Shown here piece after piece: positions 18,320 through 26,405 of a DNA stretch of 64,000 nt (its first letter is position 1; the number at the start of each line of letters is the position of its first letter). The notes beneath the pieces are model-generated. The model was not told where the DNA came from. It did not search any database and saw nothing but the letters and a program-made list of their open reading frames with translations. The position numbers and the translations under genes are program-made. This stretch comes from Streptomyces sp. H39-S7. GTDB taxonomy: Bacteria; Actinomycetota; Actinomycetes; Streptomycetales; Streptomycetaceae. The stretch lies in contig NZ_JAPVLU010000020.1 of NCBI RefSeq assembly GCF_027158205.1, positions 54,238 through 118,237 on the forward strand, written 5' to 3'.

Positions 18320-19723
18320 CTAGCGCGGTTCCGGCGTGAGGAGCGGCTTGCCCATGGCCGACCGGGGGATCTCGTCCAGGAAGCTGATCTGCCGCGGCAT
18401 CTGGTGCGGTGCCAGCCGCGACTGGCACCACGCGAGCAGTTCCGCGACGGTGAGCGCCGACGTGGTGACGACGCGGGCGGCGGGCACCTGCCCGCGCACG
18501 TCGTCGGGGGCGGCGACGACCTGGACGTCGGCCACCGCCGGATGCCGGGCCAGCACCCGTTCGATCTCCGCGGGACTGACCTTCTTGCCCGCGACGTTGA
18601 TGATGTTCTTCAGCCGGCCGCTGATCCGGATGCCGCCGTCCTCGATGCGGGCCAGATCGCCGGTGCGGTACCAGTCGCCGTCGAAGTCGAGCGGGAGCAG
18701 GCCGTCGGTGCCGGTGTAGCCGGCCGCCAGCGCGTCGGTCCGCAGTTGCAGTTCGCCGCCTTCGGGCACCCCGTCGACGGGGGCCAGCCGGGGGACGACG
18801 CCGGGGAACGGCGCGCCGACCTCGCCCGGCCGCTGCCGCCCGTCGCTGAGGGCCGCGGAGAGCGCGCCGGTCTCCGAGGAGCCGTACGCGTTGTAGAGCG
18901 CGAAGTCGTACCGCCCGGTGATGGCCCCGGCCGCCTCCGGGGGCAGCGGGGCGCCCGAGGACACCGCCATCCGCAGCTCCCCGAAGTCCAGCGGCGTGGC
19001 GGAGCCCGCCAGCAGCTGGAACTGGAAGGGCAGCCCGACCAGGGTCCGCGCACCGTGCTCGCGCACCGCGCGGGCCAGTTGGGAGGGGACGGAGCGGGAG
19101 GCGACGTGCCGGATCGGGGCGCCGTGCAGCAGGGGCGCGGCGATGCCGTAGGCGAAGCCGTAGCAGTGGAAGGCCAGGGTGCTGACGACGCCCGGCAGGC
19201 CCTGCTCGTACCCCATGAACGCGGCGATCCGGTGCGCGTCGCTGAGGACGGTGGCGGCCGGCCGGACCACGCCGGTCGGCGTGCCGGTCGACCCGGAGGT
19301 GAGGAAGATCTGGGAGCGGGCCGGGATGCCGGCCAGGCTGTGGGTGGCGGGCCGCAGGTGAGTCCACAGCTCGACGCCGCCGTCCGAGGTCAGGACGGCC
19401 GGCGGCCCCGCCGCTCCCCGGGGCGTCGCGCCGTCCCGGACGACGAGCCCGCCGAAGTCGGTGGGCGCGCCGGGATCGCTGTGCAGGACCGGCAGTTCCG
19501 CCAGGTCCGCGGCGAGGGTGACCACCGCGCGGACGGCCGCGTCGGCAACGTCCACGACCACCGGCACTCCCGCGGTGGGGTGCCGCCCGAGGTGCTCCGC
19601 GAACACCTCCGCCGCGGTGATCAGCTCTCGGTGGGTCCACTCCCGCTTGCCCGAGATGAGTGCGACCGCGTCGCCCCGCCCCGCGCCGTCCCGAACTGCC
19701 GCGAAGAATCCGGCGTCCGCCAC
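18320..19723 (-). CDS. Adenylate-forming acid ligase (aryl-ACP/CoA ligase type)
   Basis: 467 aa ANL enzyme. The P-loop reads FLTSGSTGTPTGV, motif A5 YNAYGSSETG, A7 WYRTGDLARI, and the C-terminal catalytic Lys sits in RSAMGKPLL. Start GTG 19723 has AGGAGG at good distance. It would activate a carboxylic acid as acyl-AMP and load it on CoA or on the adjacent carrier protein. Lying between an ACP gene and a chorismate-lyase-like gene, its likely substrate is a hydroxybenzoate; the binding pocket was not analysed. Confidence 0.88.
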   Translation of the reverse strand: MADAGFFAAVRDGAGRGDAVALISGKREWTHRELITAAEVFAEHLGRHPTAGVPVVVDVADAAVRAVVTLAADLAELPVLHSDPGAPTDFGGLVVRDGATPRGAAGPPAVLTSDGGVELWTHLRPATHSLAGIPARSQIFLTSGSTGTPTGVVRPAATVLSDAHRIAAFMGYEQGLPGVVSTLAFHCYGFAYGIAAPLLHGAPIRHVASRSVPSQLARAVREHGARTLVGLPFQFQLLAGSATPLDFGELRMAVSSGAPLPPEAAGAITGRYDFALYNAYGSSETGALSAALSDGRQRPGEVGAPFPGVVPRLAPVDGVPEGGELQLRTDALAAGYTGTDGLLPLDFDGDWYRTGDLARIEDGGIRISGRLKNIINVAGKKVSPAEIERVLARHPAVADVQVVAAPDDVRGQVPAARVVTTSALTVAELLAWCQSRLAPHQMPRQISFLDEIPRSAMGKPLLTPEPR

Positions 19724-19755
19724 TGCTCCTCCTGGATTTCCGGGTCGAGAGCCGG

Positions 19756-20007
19756 TCAGCGGTGGGTGAGGACGAAGTCGGCCATCCTGCCGACGGACTG
19801 GAAGTTCTCCACGTCCAGGTCCTCGTCCGGGATGGTGATGTCGAACTCCGACTCCAGCCACACGAGGGTCTCCAGGATGCCGAGGGAGTCGAATCCGGCG
19901 AACTGCCGCAGATCATCGCCCTCCTGGAGCGCGGACCCGCGCGCTTCCGGCAGGGTCTCCGCGAGGCGGCTGACGAGCGCCGCCACGACTGTCTCCCGAG
20001 AAATCAT
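19756..20007 (-). CDS. Acyl carrier protein
   Basis: 83 aa acidic carrier protein. GFDSLGI holds the serine for the 4'-phosphopantetheine arm. ATG 20007 is preceded by GAGAGGGACG. It is the first gene of the five-gene minus-strand operon and would carry the acyl group activated by the ligase directly downstream, for use by the condensation-like protein of the divergent operon. Confidence 0.9.
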   Translation of the reverse strand: MISRETVVAALVSRLAETLPEARGSALQEGDDLRQFAGFDSLGILETLVWLESEFDITIPDEDLDVENFQSVGRMADFVLTHR

Positions 20008-20055
20008 CGTCCCTCTCCCACGCCTTGGCAGGACCGCCCCGTTGCTCAACCGCTA

Positions 20056-20071
20056 GGTTGTCTAGACCGGT
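20056..20071. promoter_or_regulatory. Possible DasR (dre-like) site in the divergent promoter of the island cluster
   Basis: GGTTGTCTAGACCGGT contains the core GTCTAGACC and matches the dre consensus ACTGGTCTAGACCAGT at 12 of 16 positions. It lies 49 bp before the ACP start. Confidence 0.35.
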
Positions 20072-20291
20072 TGAAGGCGCGAGCGTAACAGCGGCTCCGG
20101 CCGGGCGAAAGGGCTTTCCGCGAAGAGCACTTGGACTTCCGGTGCGGTCCGGGAACGGCTTGCCGGCCGGCTCCCGAGCGTCGTGGATCATCCCGTGACA
20201 TCGGTAAAACCGCCGCGTACTGTGTGCCCCGGCCGCGGCCGGGACTCGGGTAGAAGTCCGCGGCGAACGCTGCGACGGGGGAGGAACGGGG

Positions 20292-21167
20292 ATGGTTTCC
20301 AGGGGCGTTGACCGGAGTGGGCGCGACGCCGGCACGGGCGCCGGGGAACGCGCGGACGGGGATGCCGGAGCCCGGTCGGAGGAACGGCTGGGCGCGCTGA
20401 CCGACGCGGTCGGGACGTTCGACGGGCGCAGCGCGCGGCTGGCGCGCGTGGTCGCCGCGACCGGCGCCCGGCCGGCCGGCAGCCTCGGCCGGCTCGACGA
20501 GATCGGCTGGCAGGTCGCCGGGATCCTGCGGACCCACCGGGTCCGGCCGCTGCCGGTCGTGGTCTCGGTGCTGGCGGGCGACCACGGGGTGGCGGAGCAC
20601 GGAGTCTCCGCCCACCGGCCGGAGTCCACCGCCCGGCTCTTCGCGGAGATCGTCGCGGGAAAGGCGCCGGTCTCCGCGCTCGCCGCCCGGGCGGGCGGCC
20701 GGGTCGAAGCCGCGGACCTGGGGATACGCACCGACACCGGCGACCACCGCTACAAGGTAGGCAACGGCACGGCGGACATCTCCCGCGCCGACGCGATGAC
20801 GTTCGGACGGGCACTGGACGCGATCGAGGCCGGCGCCCGGTTCGCCCGCGAGGTCTTCCCCGCCGGGACCATGGCCGCCTGCGGCGAGATCGGCGTGGGC
20901 ACCACGACGGCGGCCACCGCGCTGGCCGCCCGGCTGCTCGGGGCCGACCCGCGGGATCTGGCGGGCCGGGGCTCCGGCGTCGGCGAGGAGACCGTCGGGC
21001 TCAAGGCGCGGCTGGTGGCACAGGCGCTGGAGCGGACCTCCGGTCTCGGCGCCGATCCGGTCCGGCAACTGGCCGCGCTCGGCGGCTACGAACTGTGCGG
21101 CAACGTCGGCGCGATCCTGGCCGCCGCCGCCCGCGGCTGCCTCGTGGTGTGCTCGACGGCTGCATGA
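20292..21167 (+). CDS. CobT-like phosphoribosyltransferase, N-terminal part (frame broken)
   Basis: 291 aa with clear similarity to nicotinate-nucleotide:dimethylbenzimidazole phosphoribosyltransferase: SLGRLDE near residue 65, VLAGDHGVAEHGVSAHRPE, and GEIGVGTTTAA with the base-binding Glu199. The first 35 residues are an unusual Gly/Ala/Arg-rich extension. The frame breaks at about 21150: the sequence gtggtgTGctcgac has an extra TG compared with the expected Leu-Val-Val-Leu-Asp-Gly, so the ORF runs into TGA at 21165. The rest of CobT continues in another frame. In this cluster it might ribosylate an aromatic acid or phenol rather than make a cobamide ligand; some CobT relatives do act on phenols. 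Confidence 0.75.
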   Translation: MVSRGVDRSGRDAGTGAGERADGDAGARSEERLGALTDAVGTFDGRSARLARVVAATGARPAGSLGRLDEIGWQVAGILRTHRVRPLPVVVSVLAGDHGVAEHGVSAHRPESTARLFAEIVAGKAPVSALAARAGGRVEAADLGIRTDTGDHRYKVGNGTADISRADAMTFGRALDAIEAGARFAREVFPAGTMAACGEIGVGTTTAATALAARLLGADPRDLAGRGSGVGEETVGLKARLVAQALERTSGLGADPVRQLAALGGYELCGNVGAILAAAARGCLVVCSTAA

Positions 21168-21499
21168 CGGCGGTGTCCGCGCTGATCGCCTGCCGGCTCT
21201 GCCCCCAGGTCCGCGACTACCTGGTGGCCTCCCACGTCTCCACCGAGCCCGCCCACCGGCTGCTGCTGGACGAGCTCGGGCTGCGGCCGGTGCTCGACCT
21301 GGAGATGCGGCTCGGCATGGGGTCGGGTGCCGCGCTGGCGGCCGGCCCGGTCAACGCGCTGCTCGCGGTCACCGAACTGGCCCTCGCGTCCACCTCTCCA
21401 CCTGCGGCTTCCCGTTCCGCGACGGTGCCGGCGGTGCCGGCGGTGCCGACGGTGCCCTCGGTGTCGTCTTCCGAGCCTTCAGAAAGCGAACGCATATGA
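21164..21499 (+). CDS. CobT-like phosphoribosyltransferase, C-terminal part
   Basis: 111 aa from ATG 21164, which overlaps the TGA of the N-terminal part as ATGA, so re-initiation is possible. Contains MTAVSALIA, SHVSTEPAH and LEMRLGMGSGAALA. In CobT enzymes this last motif reads LGEGTGA and its Glu is the catalytic base; here it is Met. After LALA comes a non-conserved Ser/Pro/Val tail encoded partly by a 9-bp repeat. The stop overlaps the next gene's ATG. Either the gene is a frameshifted relic, or the two parts work as separate chains, or the extra TG is an assembly error. Confidence 0.65.
   Translation: MTAVSALIACRLCPQVRDYLVASHVSTEPAHRLLLDELGLRPVLDLEMRLGMGSGAALAAGPVNALLAVTELALASTSPPAASRSATVPAVPAVPTVPSVSSSEPSESERI
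21424..21459 (+). repeat. 9-bp minisatellite in the cobT-like 3' end
   Basis: Four units GGTGCCGGC, GGTGCCGGC, GGTGCCGAC, GGTGCCCTC encode a Val-Pro-Ala/Thr-type stretch after the conserved CobT domain. Length is likely to vary between strains. Confidence 0.7.
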
Positions 21500-22134
21500 C
21501 GGTGCGGGGCGTCATCCTCGACCTGGACGGAACGCTGGTGGACTCCCGGGGCGTGCACGTGCGCTGCCTGCGCGCGGCCTGCCAGGACGTCGGACTGCCG
21601 CCGCCGAGCGCGGCGCGCATCGCGACCCGGTCGGCCGCGACCGATCTGGCGACCCTCGCCCGGCTCGTCGGCGAGCCGCTCGCGGAGCGGGCGATGGCGG
21701 CCTACAACGCGCACTTCCCGCTCGGACTCGCGGAGGCGCCCGCCCCGCCCCGGCCGGGCGCCGCCGAGGCGGTCGCGGCGCTGGCCGCGCTCGGCCTCGC
21801 GCTCGGGGTGTGCACCGGCCGCTCGCGGGCCACCGCGGCCCGACTGCTCACCGCCGCCGGCCTCGGCATCCCGCTCCTGGTCGCCCGCGAGGACGTGGAC
21901 GAGCCCAAGCCGGCGGCCGAGGGGCTGCACCGGGCTCGCGGTCTGCTGGGGCTGTCCGCGGGCGAGGTGGTCTTCGCCGGGGACACCGCGCACGACGTCC
22001 GGCAGGGCGAGGCGGCGGGCATCACCACCTATCTGGTGGGCGGCGCGCCGGGCGCGGGACTGGCGTCGCTCGCCGAACTGCCCGCCCTGCTGACCGCGCC
22101 CGCTCCCGCGCCGGCCGCCGGGAGCGGACGGTGA
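21496..22134 (+). CDS. HAD-family phosphatase
   Basis: 212 aa. HAD motif I is LDLDGTLVDS (nucleophile Asp9, acid Asp11), motif II the CTGRSRAT segment, motif III the Lys in DEPKPAAEG, motif IV GDTAHDV. The cap is small and helical, as in phosphoglycolate phosphatases (Gph type). The start ATG overlaps the upstream stop. Next to a phosphoribosyltransferase-like protein it could remove the 5'-phosphate of a ribosylated product, as CobC does after CobT; this is inference from context. The C-terminus is Ala/Pro-rich. Confidence 0.88.
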   Translation: MTVRGVILDLDGTLVDSRGVHVRCLRAACQDVGLPPPSAARIATRSAATDLATLARLVGEPLAERAMAAYNAHFPLGLAEAPAPPRPGAAEAVAALAALGLALGVCTGRSRATAARLLTAAGLGIPLLVAREDVDEPKPAAEGLHRARGLLGLSAGEVVFAGDTAHDVRQGEAAGITTYLVGGAPGAGLASLAELPALLTAPAPAPAAGSGR

Positions 22135-23825
22135 ACGACGCCAGAACCGTGTGGTTGGACTTCGCCGGCCTGCGCTCCGCGCAGGCTCCCCTGACGTGGG
22201 GTCAGCGGGTGATCTACGAGGCGGTGCGGAGCAGGACCGAGGCGCACGCCTACGACTACAACATCAGGTACTTCGTGGAGCTGGACGGCACGTCCCGCGC
22301 CGAGGACGTACTGGCCGCCTTGCAGCAGGTGGTCGCCGAGCACGAGAGCCTGCGCACGCTCTACCTCCCGGGCGTGGACGGCGGGCCGCCCCGGCAGTCG
22401 GTGCGGGGGGAGGGACGGCTGCCCGTCCGGATCGAGCGACTGGCGGCCGGCTCCGACCCCGAGGCCGAGACCGCGCGGCTGCACTCCCGTATGGCGGGCG
22501 GCGGCTTCGACCTGTCGCACGAGTGGGGGATCAGGACCACGCTGCTGCTGGCGCCCGGAGGGACGCCGTACCGCGTTCTCCTCTATCTCTCGCACGTCGC
22601 GCTGGACGGCTGGGCGCTGCGCACCCTGGAACAGGATCTGCGCGACCGGCTGGCCGGGCGGCCGCCCGGCGCGCGGCGCACCCAGCCGCTGGATCTGGCG
22701 GAGCAGGAGCGGTCCGAGCGGGGCCGGGCGGTGAACCGGCGCTCCGGCGCCTATGTGCGCAAGGTCCTCGACGGGATCCCGCGGTCCATGTTCGCGGGCG
22801 CCTCGGGCGACCCGGGAGCCGCGCACGGGCAGTTGCGCTCAGCCGCGCTGGACGCCGCCGCCCGGACGATCGCCCTGCGCTGCCAGGTGAGCGCGGCGAC
22901 CGTCCACGTCGCGGCGTTCGCGACGCTCCTCGCCCGCCGCAACGGCACCACCCGCTGCGCCCTGAAGACGATCTTCGCCAATCGCGTCGGCGCGGACCGC
23001 CAGGGCATGGTGGCCCCGCTCGCCTCCGATGTGGTGCTCTGCCCGGAGGTCTCCGGCCCCACCTTCGACGACGTCGTCCGCGCCACCCACAAGGACACGC
23101 TGCGCGGGTACGCCAGGGCGCAGTACGACCCGGCGGAGCTCGACGGGCTGATCGCGGCGGCGGGCGGGGCCCGGGGACTGCGGCTGGACCTGTCCGTCCT
23201 GCACAACGACACCACCTCGCTCTTCGGCGCGCCCGAGCAGCCTCCACCGGCCGGCACGACAGCGGTGGGCGCGGACGACCGGTCCTTCTGCTGGGCGGCG
23301 CCGTTCGCCCTGCCCGCGCTGAAGCTCTACTACCAGGTGAGCGTCGACCCGGCCGATCCGCGCACGGTGCACGCACTGGTCGCGGACACCGCCCACCTGC
23401 CCCGGGACGACGTCCGCGGGCTGCTCCTGGACATGGAGACGCTGCTCACGGAGTCGGCCCGCCGCCCCGGGGTGCCGGCGGCGGCGCTGGACGGCCCCTT
23501 CCTCGTCCGGCCCCTGCCGAGGGGTGACGACTGGCTGCTGATCGACTCCTCGTGGGCCGATCTCGGCGCCATGCGCCGGGCCCTGCTCGGTCTCGGGACC
23601 GTGGCGGAGGGCGAGCTGCTCGTCGCCCGGGACGCCGACGGCGTGCCCCGGGTGACGGCCCGGGTGGTCCCGCGCGAGGAAGGCGGCCGCCCTGCCTGCG
23701 ACCGCCCTGTCACCGTCCGGGAGGTGCGCCGCGCGTACGAGGCGGCGCTCTCCGTCCTGCCCGATGTCGTGCTCCCGCACTACTACCTCGTCGAAAGGCC
23801 CCAGATCCGTGTCGCGTCCCACTGA
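22131..23825 (+). CDS. Stand-alone condensation-domain-like acyltransferase
   Basis: 564 aa. The first 430 residues look like an NRPS condensation/PapA-type domain: LTWGQRVIYEA near the start, and the active-site motif reads SHVALDG (154-160), keeping the catalytic second His and the Asp but with Ser for the first His of HHxxxDG. Such enzymes move an acyl group from a carrier protein to an amine or hydroxyl. The remaining 130 residues are a C-terminal extension I do not recognise. Start GTG overlaps the HAD stop (GTGA). Probable acyl donor is the ACP encoded in the divergent operon. Confidence 0.75.
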   Translation: MNDARTVWLDFAGLRSAQAPLTWGQRVIYEAVRSRTEAHAYDYNIRYFVELDGTSRAEDVLAALQQVVAEHESLRTLYLPGVDGGPPRQSVRGEGRLPVRIERLAAGSDPEAETARLHSRMAGGGFDLSHEWGIRTTLLLAPGGTPYRVLLYLSHVALDGWALRTLEQDLRDRLAGRPPGARRTQPLDLAEQERSERGRAVNRRSGAYVRKVLDGIPRSMFAGASGDPGAAHGQLRSAALDAAARTIALRCQVSAATVHVAAFATLLARRNGTTRCALKTIFANRVGADRQGMVAPLASDVVLCPEVSGPTFDDVVRATHKDTLRGYARAQYDPAELDGLIAAAGGARGLRLDLSVLHNDTTSLFGAPEQPPPAGTTAVGADDRSFCWAAPFALPALKLYYQVSVDPADPRTVHALVADTAHLPRDDVRGLLLDMETLLTESARRPGVPAAALDGPFLVRPLPRGDDWLLIDSSWADLGAMRRALLGLGTVAEGELLVARDADGVPRVTARVVPREEGGRPACDRPVTVREVRRAYEAALSVLPDVVLPHYYLVERPQIRVASH

Positions 23826-24867
23826 CCGACCGACGGTCGGCGTCATCGTCCCCGCCATGAACTCCTCGGACTTCATCGACCAGGCCCTGGGCTCGGTGGC
23901 CATGCAGACCCGGCCCGTCGACCAGATCGTCGTCGTGGACGACTGCTCCGACGACGACACCGTGCGGCGCGTGGAGCGCTGGAGCGGGGTGCTGCCGCTG
24001 ACACTGGTGCGCAACACCCGGCGGCTCGGCGTCTGGGGCGCCCGGGGGACCGGGATCGAGCGGCTCGGCACCGACCTGGTGTGCCAGCTCGACGGCGACG
24101 ACGCCTTCCTCCCGCACCACGTCGAGGCGATGTGCGACGCCTACGACGCCTCCCCGGGGCTGATCAGCCCCCGCCCGCTGACCTGGACGGGCCGCGGGCC
24201 CTTCGTGCCCGGGACGTACACCAAGGGGCGGCTGCCACTGCCCGGCGACCAGCTCGTCCAGCTCCTGGCGCAGAACTACGTCGTGGTCGGCGCGCTGTAC
24301 AGCAGGGCGCTGTACGACAAGGTCGGCGGCTTCCGGCAGATCGCCTACGGCGAGGAGTGGGACCTGTGGCTGCGGCTGGTCGCCGCGGGCGCGGTCGTCA
24401 GCAAGCCGGCGGACCCTTCGTACGTCTACCGCGTGCGGAGCTCCAGCTACGCCGGCGGCTTCGCGCGCAATGAGGCGGAGACCGAGGTGCTCGGCCGCTT
24501 CCTGGCCGAGACCGGGGACCCGCGGCTGCGGCGCGCGGTCAAGATCGCTCTGCTCCAGCGGACGGGCACGGACGGCCTGCCGGAGGCGCACGACCCGCTC
24601 GCGGCCGCCGGGGTGGACGCGGCGGTGCTGACCCGCGCGGGCCTCGGGCGCGATCACCTTGTGTACGTGCGGCGGGATCCGGATCTCGGCTGGGTGCTGT
24701 CCGGCCGGGACGAGGAGACGGGCGGGCCGGCGACGGCGGTGATCGCGGACGACGGCCGGCCGGTGCTGCGGATGACCGGTGGGCAGAACGACTGCGAGGT
24801 CACCTTCGTCGAGGACGAGCTGCTGCGCCGCGACACGTCTTCCCTCCGTGACGTCCTGAGGTGCTGA
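23809..24867 (+). CDS. Family 2 glycosyltransferase
   Basis: 352 aa GT-A fold enzyme. VGVIVPAMNSSDFIDQAL at the N-terminus, the nucleotide-sugar DxD in QLDGDDAF, and a catalytic-base region near EEWDLWLRL. I choose GTG 23809 (AAAGG upstream) so that the conserved domain begins at once; it overlaps the previous gene by 17 bp. The last 100 residues form a separate small domain of unknown role. It could attach the deoxysugar supplied by the dehydratase/ketoreductase pair, although GT2 enzymes more often use common hexoses. Last gene of the plus-strand operon. Confidence 0.85.
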   Translation: MSRPTDRPTVGVIVPAMNSSDFIDQALGSVAMQTRPVDQIVVVDDCSDDDTVRRVERWSGVLPLTLVRNTRRLGVWGARGTGIERLGTDLVCQLDGDDAFLPHHVEAMCDAYDASPGLISPRPLTWTGRGPFVPGTYTKGRLPLPGDQLVQLLAQNYVVVGALYSRALYDKVGGFRQIAYGEEWDLWLRLVAAGAVVSKPADPSYVYRVRSSSYAGGFARNEAETEVLGRFLAETGDPRLRRAVKIALLQRTGTDGLPEAHDPLAAAGVDAAVLTRAGLGRDHLVYVRRDPDLGWVLSGRDEETGGPATAVIADDGRPVLRMTGGQNDCEVTFVEDELLRRDTSSLRDVLRC

Positions 24868-24939
24868 GGGGGCGCGGGCGACCTATGACGCATCGGGCTT
24901 TCCGTCGCAGAATGGTCTCAGCCCTTGACGGGACATCAC

Positions 24940-24960
24940 CCTAAAGGCTCAGCTTAGGGT
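24940..24960. promoter_or_regulatory. Inverted repeat before rok7B7
   Basis: CCCTAA (24940-24945), nine bases, TTAGGG (24955-24960), about 90 bp before the ROK start and just behind a TTGACG (24926) that could be a -35 box. Possible autoregulatory operator. Confidence 0.35.
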
Positions 24961-25046
24961 TCACATGTTGTAGACGACGGGGTCTCACTGGTGCGGCCTC
25001 GTCCGTTCGGGCGGCGGTTTCGTACCGCCTGCCGAGGCAGGAGTGG

Positions 25047-26267
25047 ATGGTCGTGGAGACTCCGGGATCGCAGTCATCGCTGCACCGGGCCAACCTTGAG
25101 CGCGTGGTCCGCGCCGTGCGGTTGTCAGGCTCACTCACCCAGGCGGAGATCGCCCGGAGTACCGGGCTGTCCGCCGCCACGGTCTCCAATATCGTCCGGG
25201 AGCTGCGGGACAACGGAACGGTGCAGGTCACGCCTACCTCCTCAGGGGGAAGACGGGCCCGCAGCGTTGCGCTGTCCGGCGATGTCGGCATCGTCGTCGG
25301 CGTGGACTTCGGCCACTCCCACCTGCGGGTCGCGGTGGGGAACCTGGCGCACCAGGTGCTGGCCGAGCAGTCCGAGCCGATCGACGTGGACGCCTCCGCG
25401 TCCCAGGGCTTCGACCGGGCCGAGCAGCTGGTCGCCCAGCTGATCGAGTCGACCGGCATAGGGGTGGACAAGGTGCTCGGGGTCGGCCTCGGTGTCCCCG
25501 GGCCGATAGACGTGGAGTCGGGAGCGATCGGATCGACCGCGATCCTGCCCGGCTGGAGTGGTATCAACCCACGTCAGGAGCTGTCCGACCGGCTCGGCAT
25601 GCCCGTGCAGGTGGACAACGACGCCAACCTCGGCGCGCTCGGCGAGCTGGTGTGGGGCGGCGGCCGCGGAGTGCGGGACCTGGCCTACATCAAGGTCGCC
25701 AGCGGCGTCGGCGCGGGCCTGGTGATAGACGGCCGGATCTACCGCGGCCCGGGCGGCACGGCGGGCGAGATCGGGCACATCACGCTGGACGAGTCGGGCC
25801 CGGTGTGCCGCTGCGGCAACCGCGGCTGCCTGGAGACCTTCACCGCCGCCCGCTACACCCTGGAGCTGCTGCGCAGCAGCCACGGCGCCGATCTCACGGT
25901 GCCGCGGATGGTGCAGTACGCCCGGGAGGGCGATCCCGGCTGCCGCCGGGTGATCGCGGACGTGGGGCGGCACATCGGCATGGGCGTGGCCAGTCTCTGC
26001 AACCTCCTCAACCCCAGCCGGGTCGTCCTCGGGGGCGATCTCGCGGAGGCCGGCGAGCTGGTGCTGGCGCCGATCCGGGAGTCCGTGGCGCGCTACGCCA
26101 TTCCCAGCGCGGCCCGGCAGCTGTCGATCGTTCCCGGTGGGCTGGGCGCCCGCGCGGAAGTGCTCGGCGCGCTGGCCCTGGTGCTGAGCGAAATGGGTGA
26201 TTCAACCCTTCTTGATGGGAATGCTCCTGCTGCGGTCCCGGCGCTTTCAGCGCAGCGACCTGCATAA
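25047..26267 (+). CDS. rok7B7: ROK-family transcriptional regulator (Rok7B7 type)
   Basis: 406 aa. An N-terminal winged helix (LTQAEIARSTGLSAATVSNIVRELR) is followed by a ROK sugar-kinase-like domain. The zinc motif GHITLDESGPVCRCGNRGC is complete. Position directly before xylFGH and the sequence type fit Rok7B7, which in S. coelicolor affects carbon catabolite repression, the xylose transporter and antibiotic production. The ROK domain probably senses a sugar or sugar phosphate. An inverted repeat lies upstream and nested palindromes lie between this gene and xylF. Confidence 0.88.
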   Translation: MVVETPGSQSSLHRANLERVVRAVRLSGSLTQAEIARSTGLSAATVSNIVRELRDNGTVQVTPTSSGGRRARSVALSGDVGIVVGVDFGHSHLRVAVGNLAHQVLAEQSEPIDVDASASQGFDRAEQLVAQLIESTGIGVDKVLGVGLGVPGPIDVESGAIGSTAILPGWSGINPRQELSDRLGMPVQVDNDANLGALGELVWGGGRGVRDLAYIKVASGVGAGLVIDGRIYRGPGGTAGEIGHITLDESGPVCRCGNRGCLETFTAARYTLELLRSSHGADLTVPRMVQYAREGDPGCRRVIADVGRHIGMGVASLCNLLNPSRVVLGGDLAEAGELVLAPIRESVARYAIPSAARQLSIVPGGLGARAEVLGALALVLSEMGDSTLLDGNAPAAVPALSAQRPA

Positions 26268-26294
26268 CCCTGAGTTCACACAGCTAACGAAACG

Positions 26295-26345
26295 CGCCGT
26301 TGCCATCTCGTTAAGTGTTTACTTATTGACGGCATGGCAACGGCG
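26295..26345. promoter_or_regulatory. Nested palindromes in the xylF promoter
   Basis: Outer arms CGCCGTTGCCAT (26295-26306) and ATGGCAACGGCG (26334-26345) are perfect complements with 27 bp between. Inside lies TAAGT-GTTT-ACTTA (26312-26325), nearly concentric with the outer pair. The A/T-rich inner palindrome resembles operators of ROK repressors such as XylR. Likely target of the adjacent ROK regulator. Confidence 0.55.
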
Positions 26346-26405
26346 GAGTTGACTCACGTGAACCTCGGCCGCAGCGTTGCGGCCTCGTCAGGGAGGCAAC
26401 TCAAA

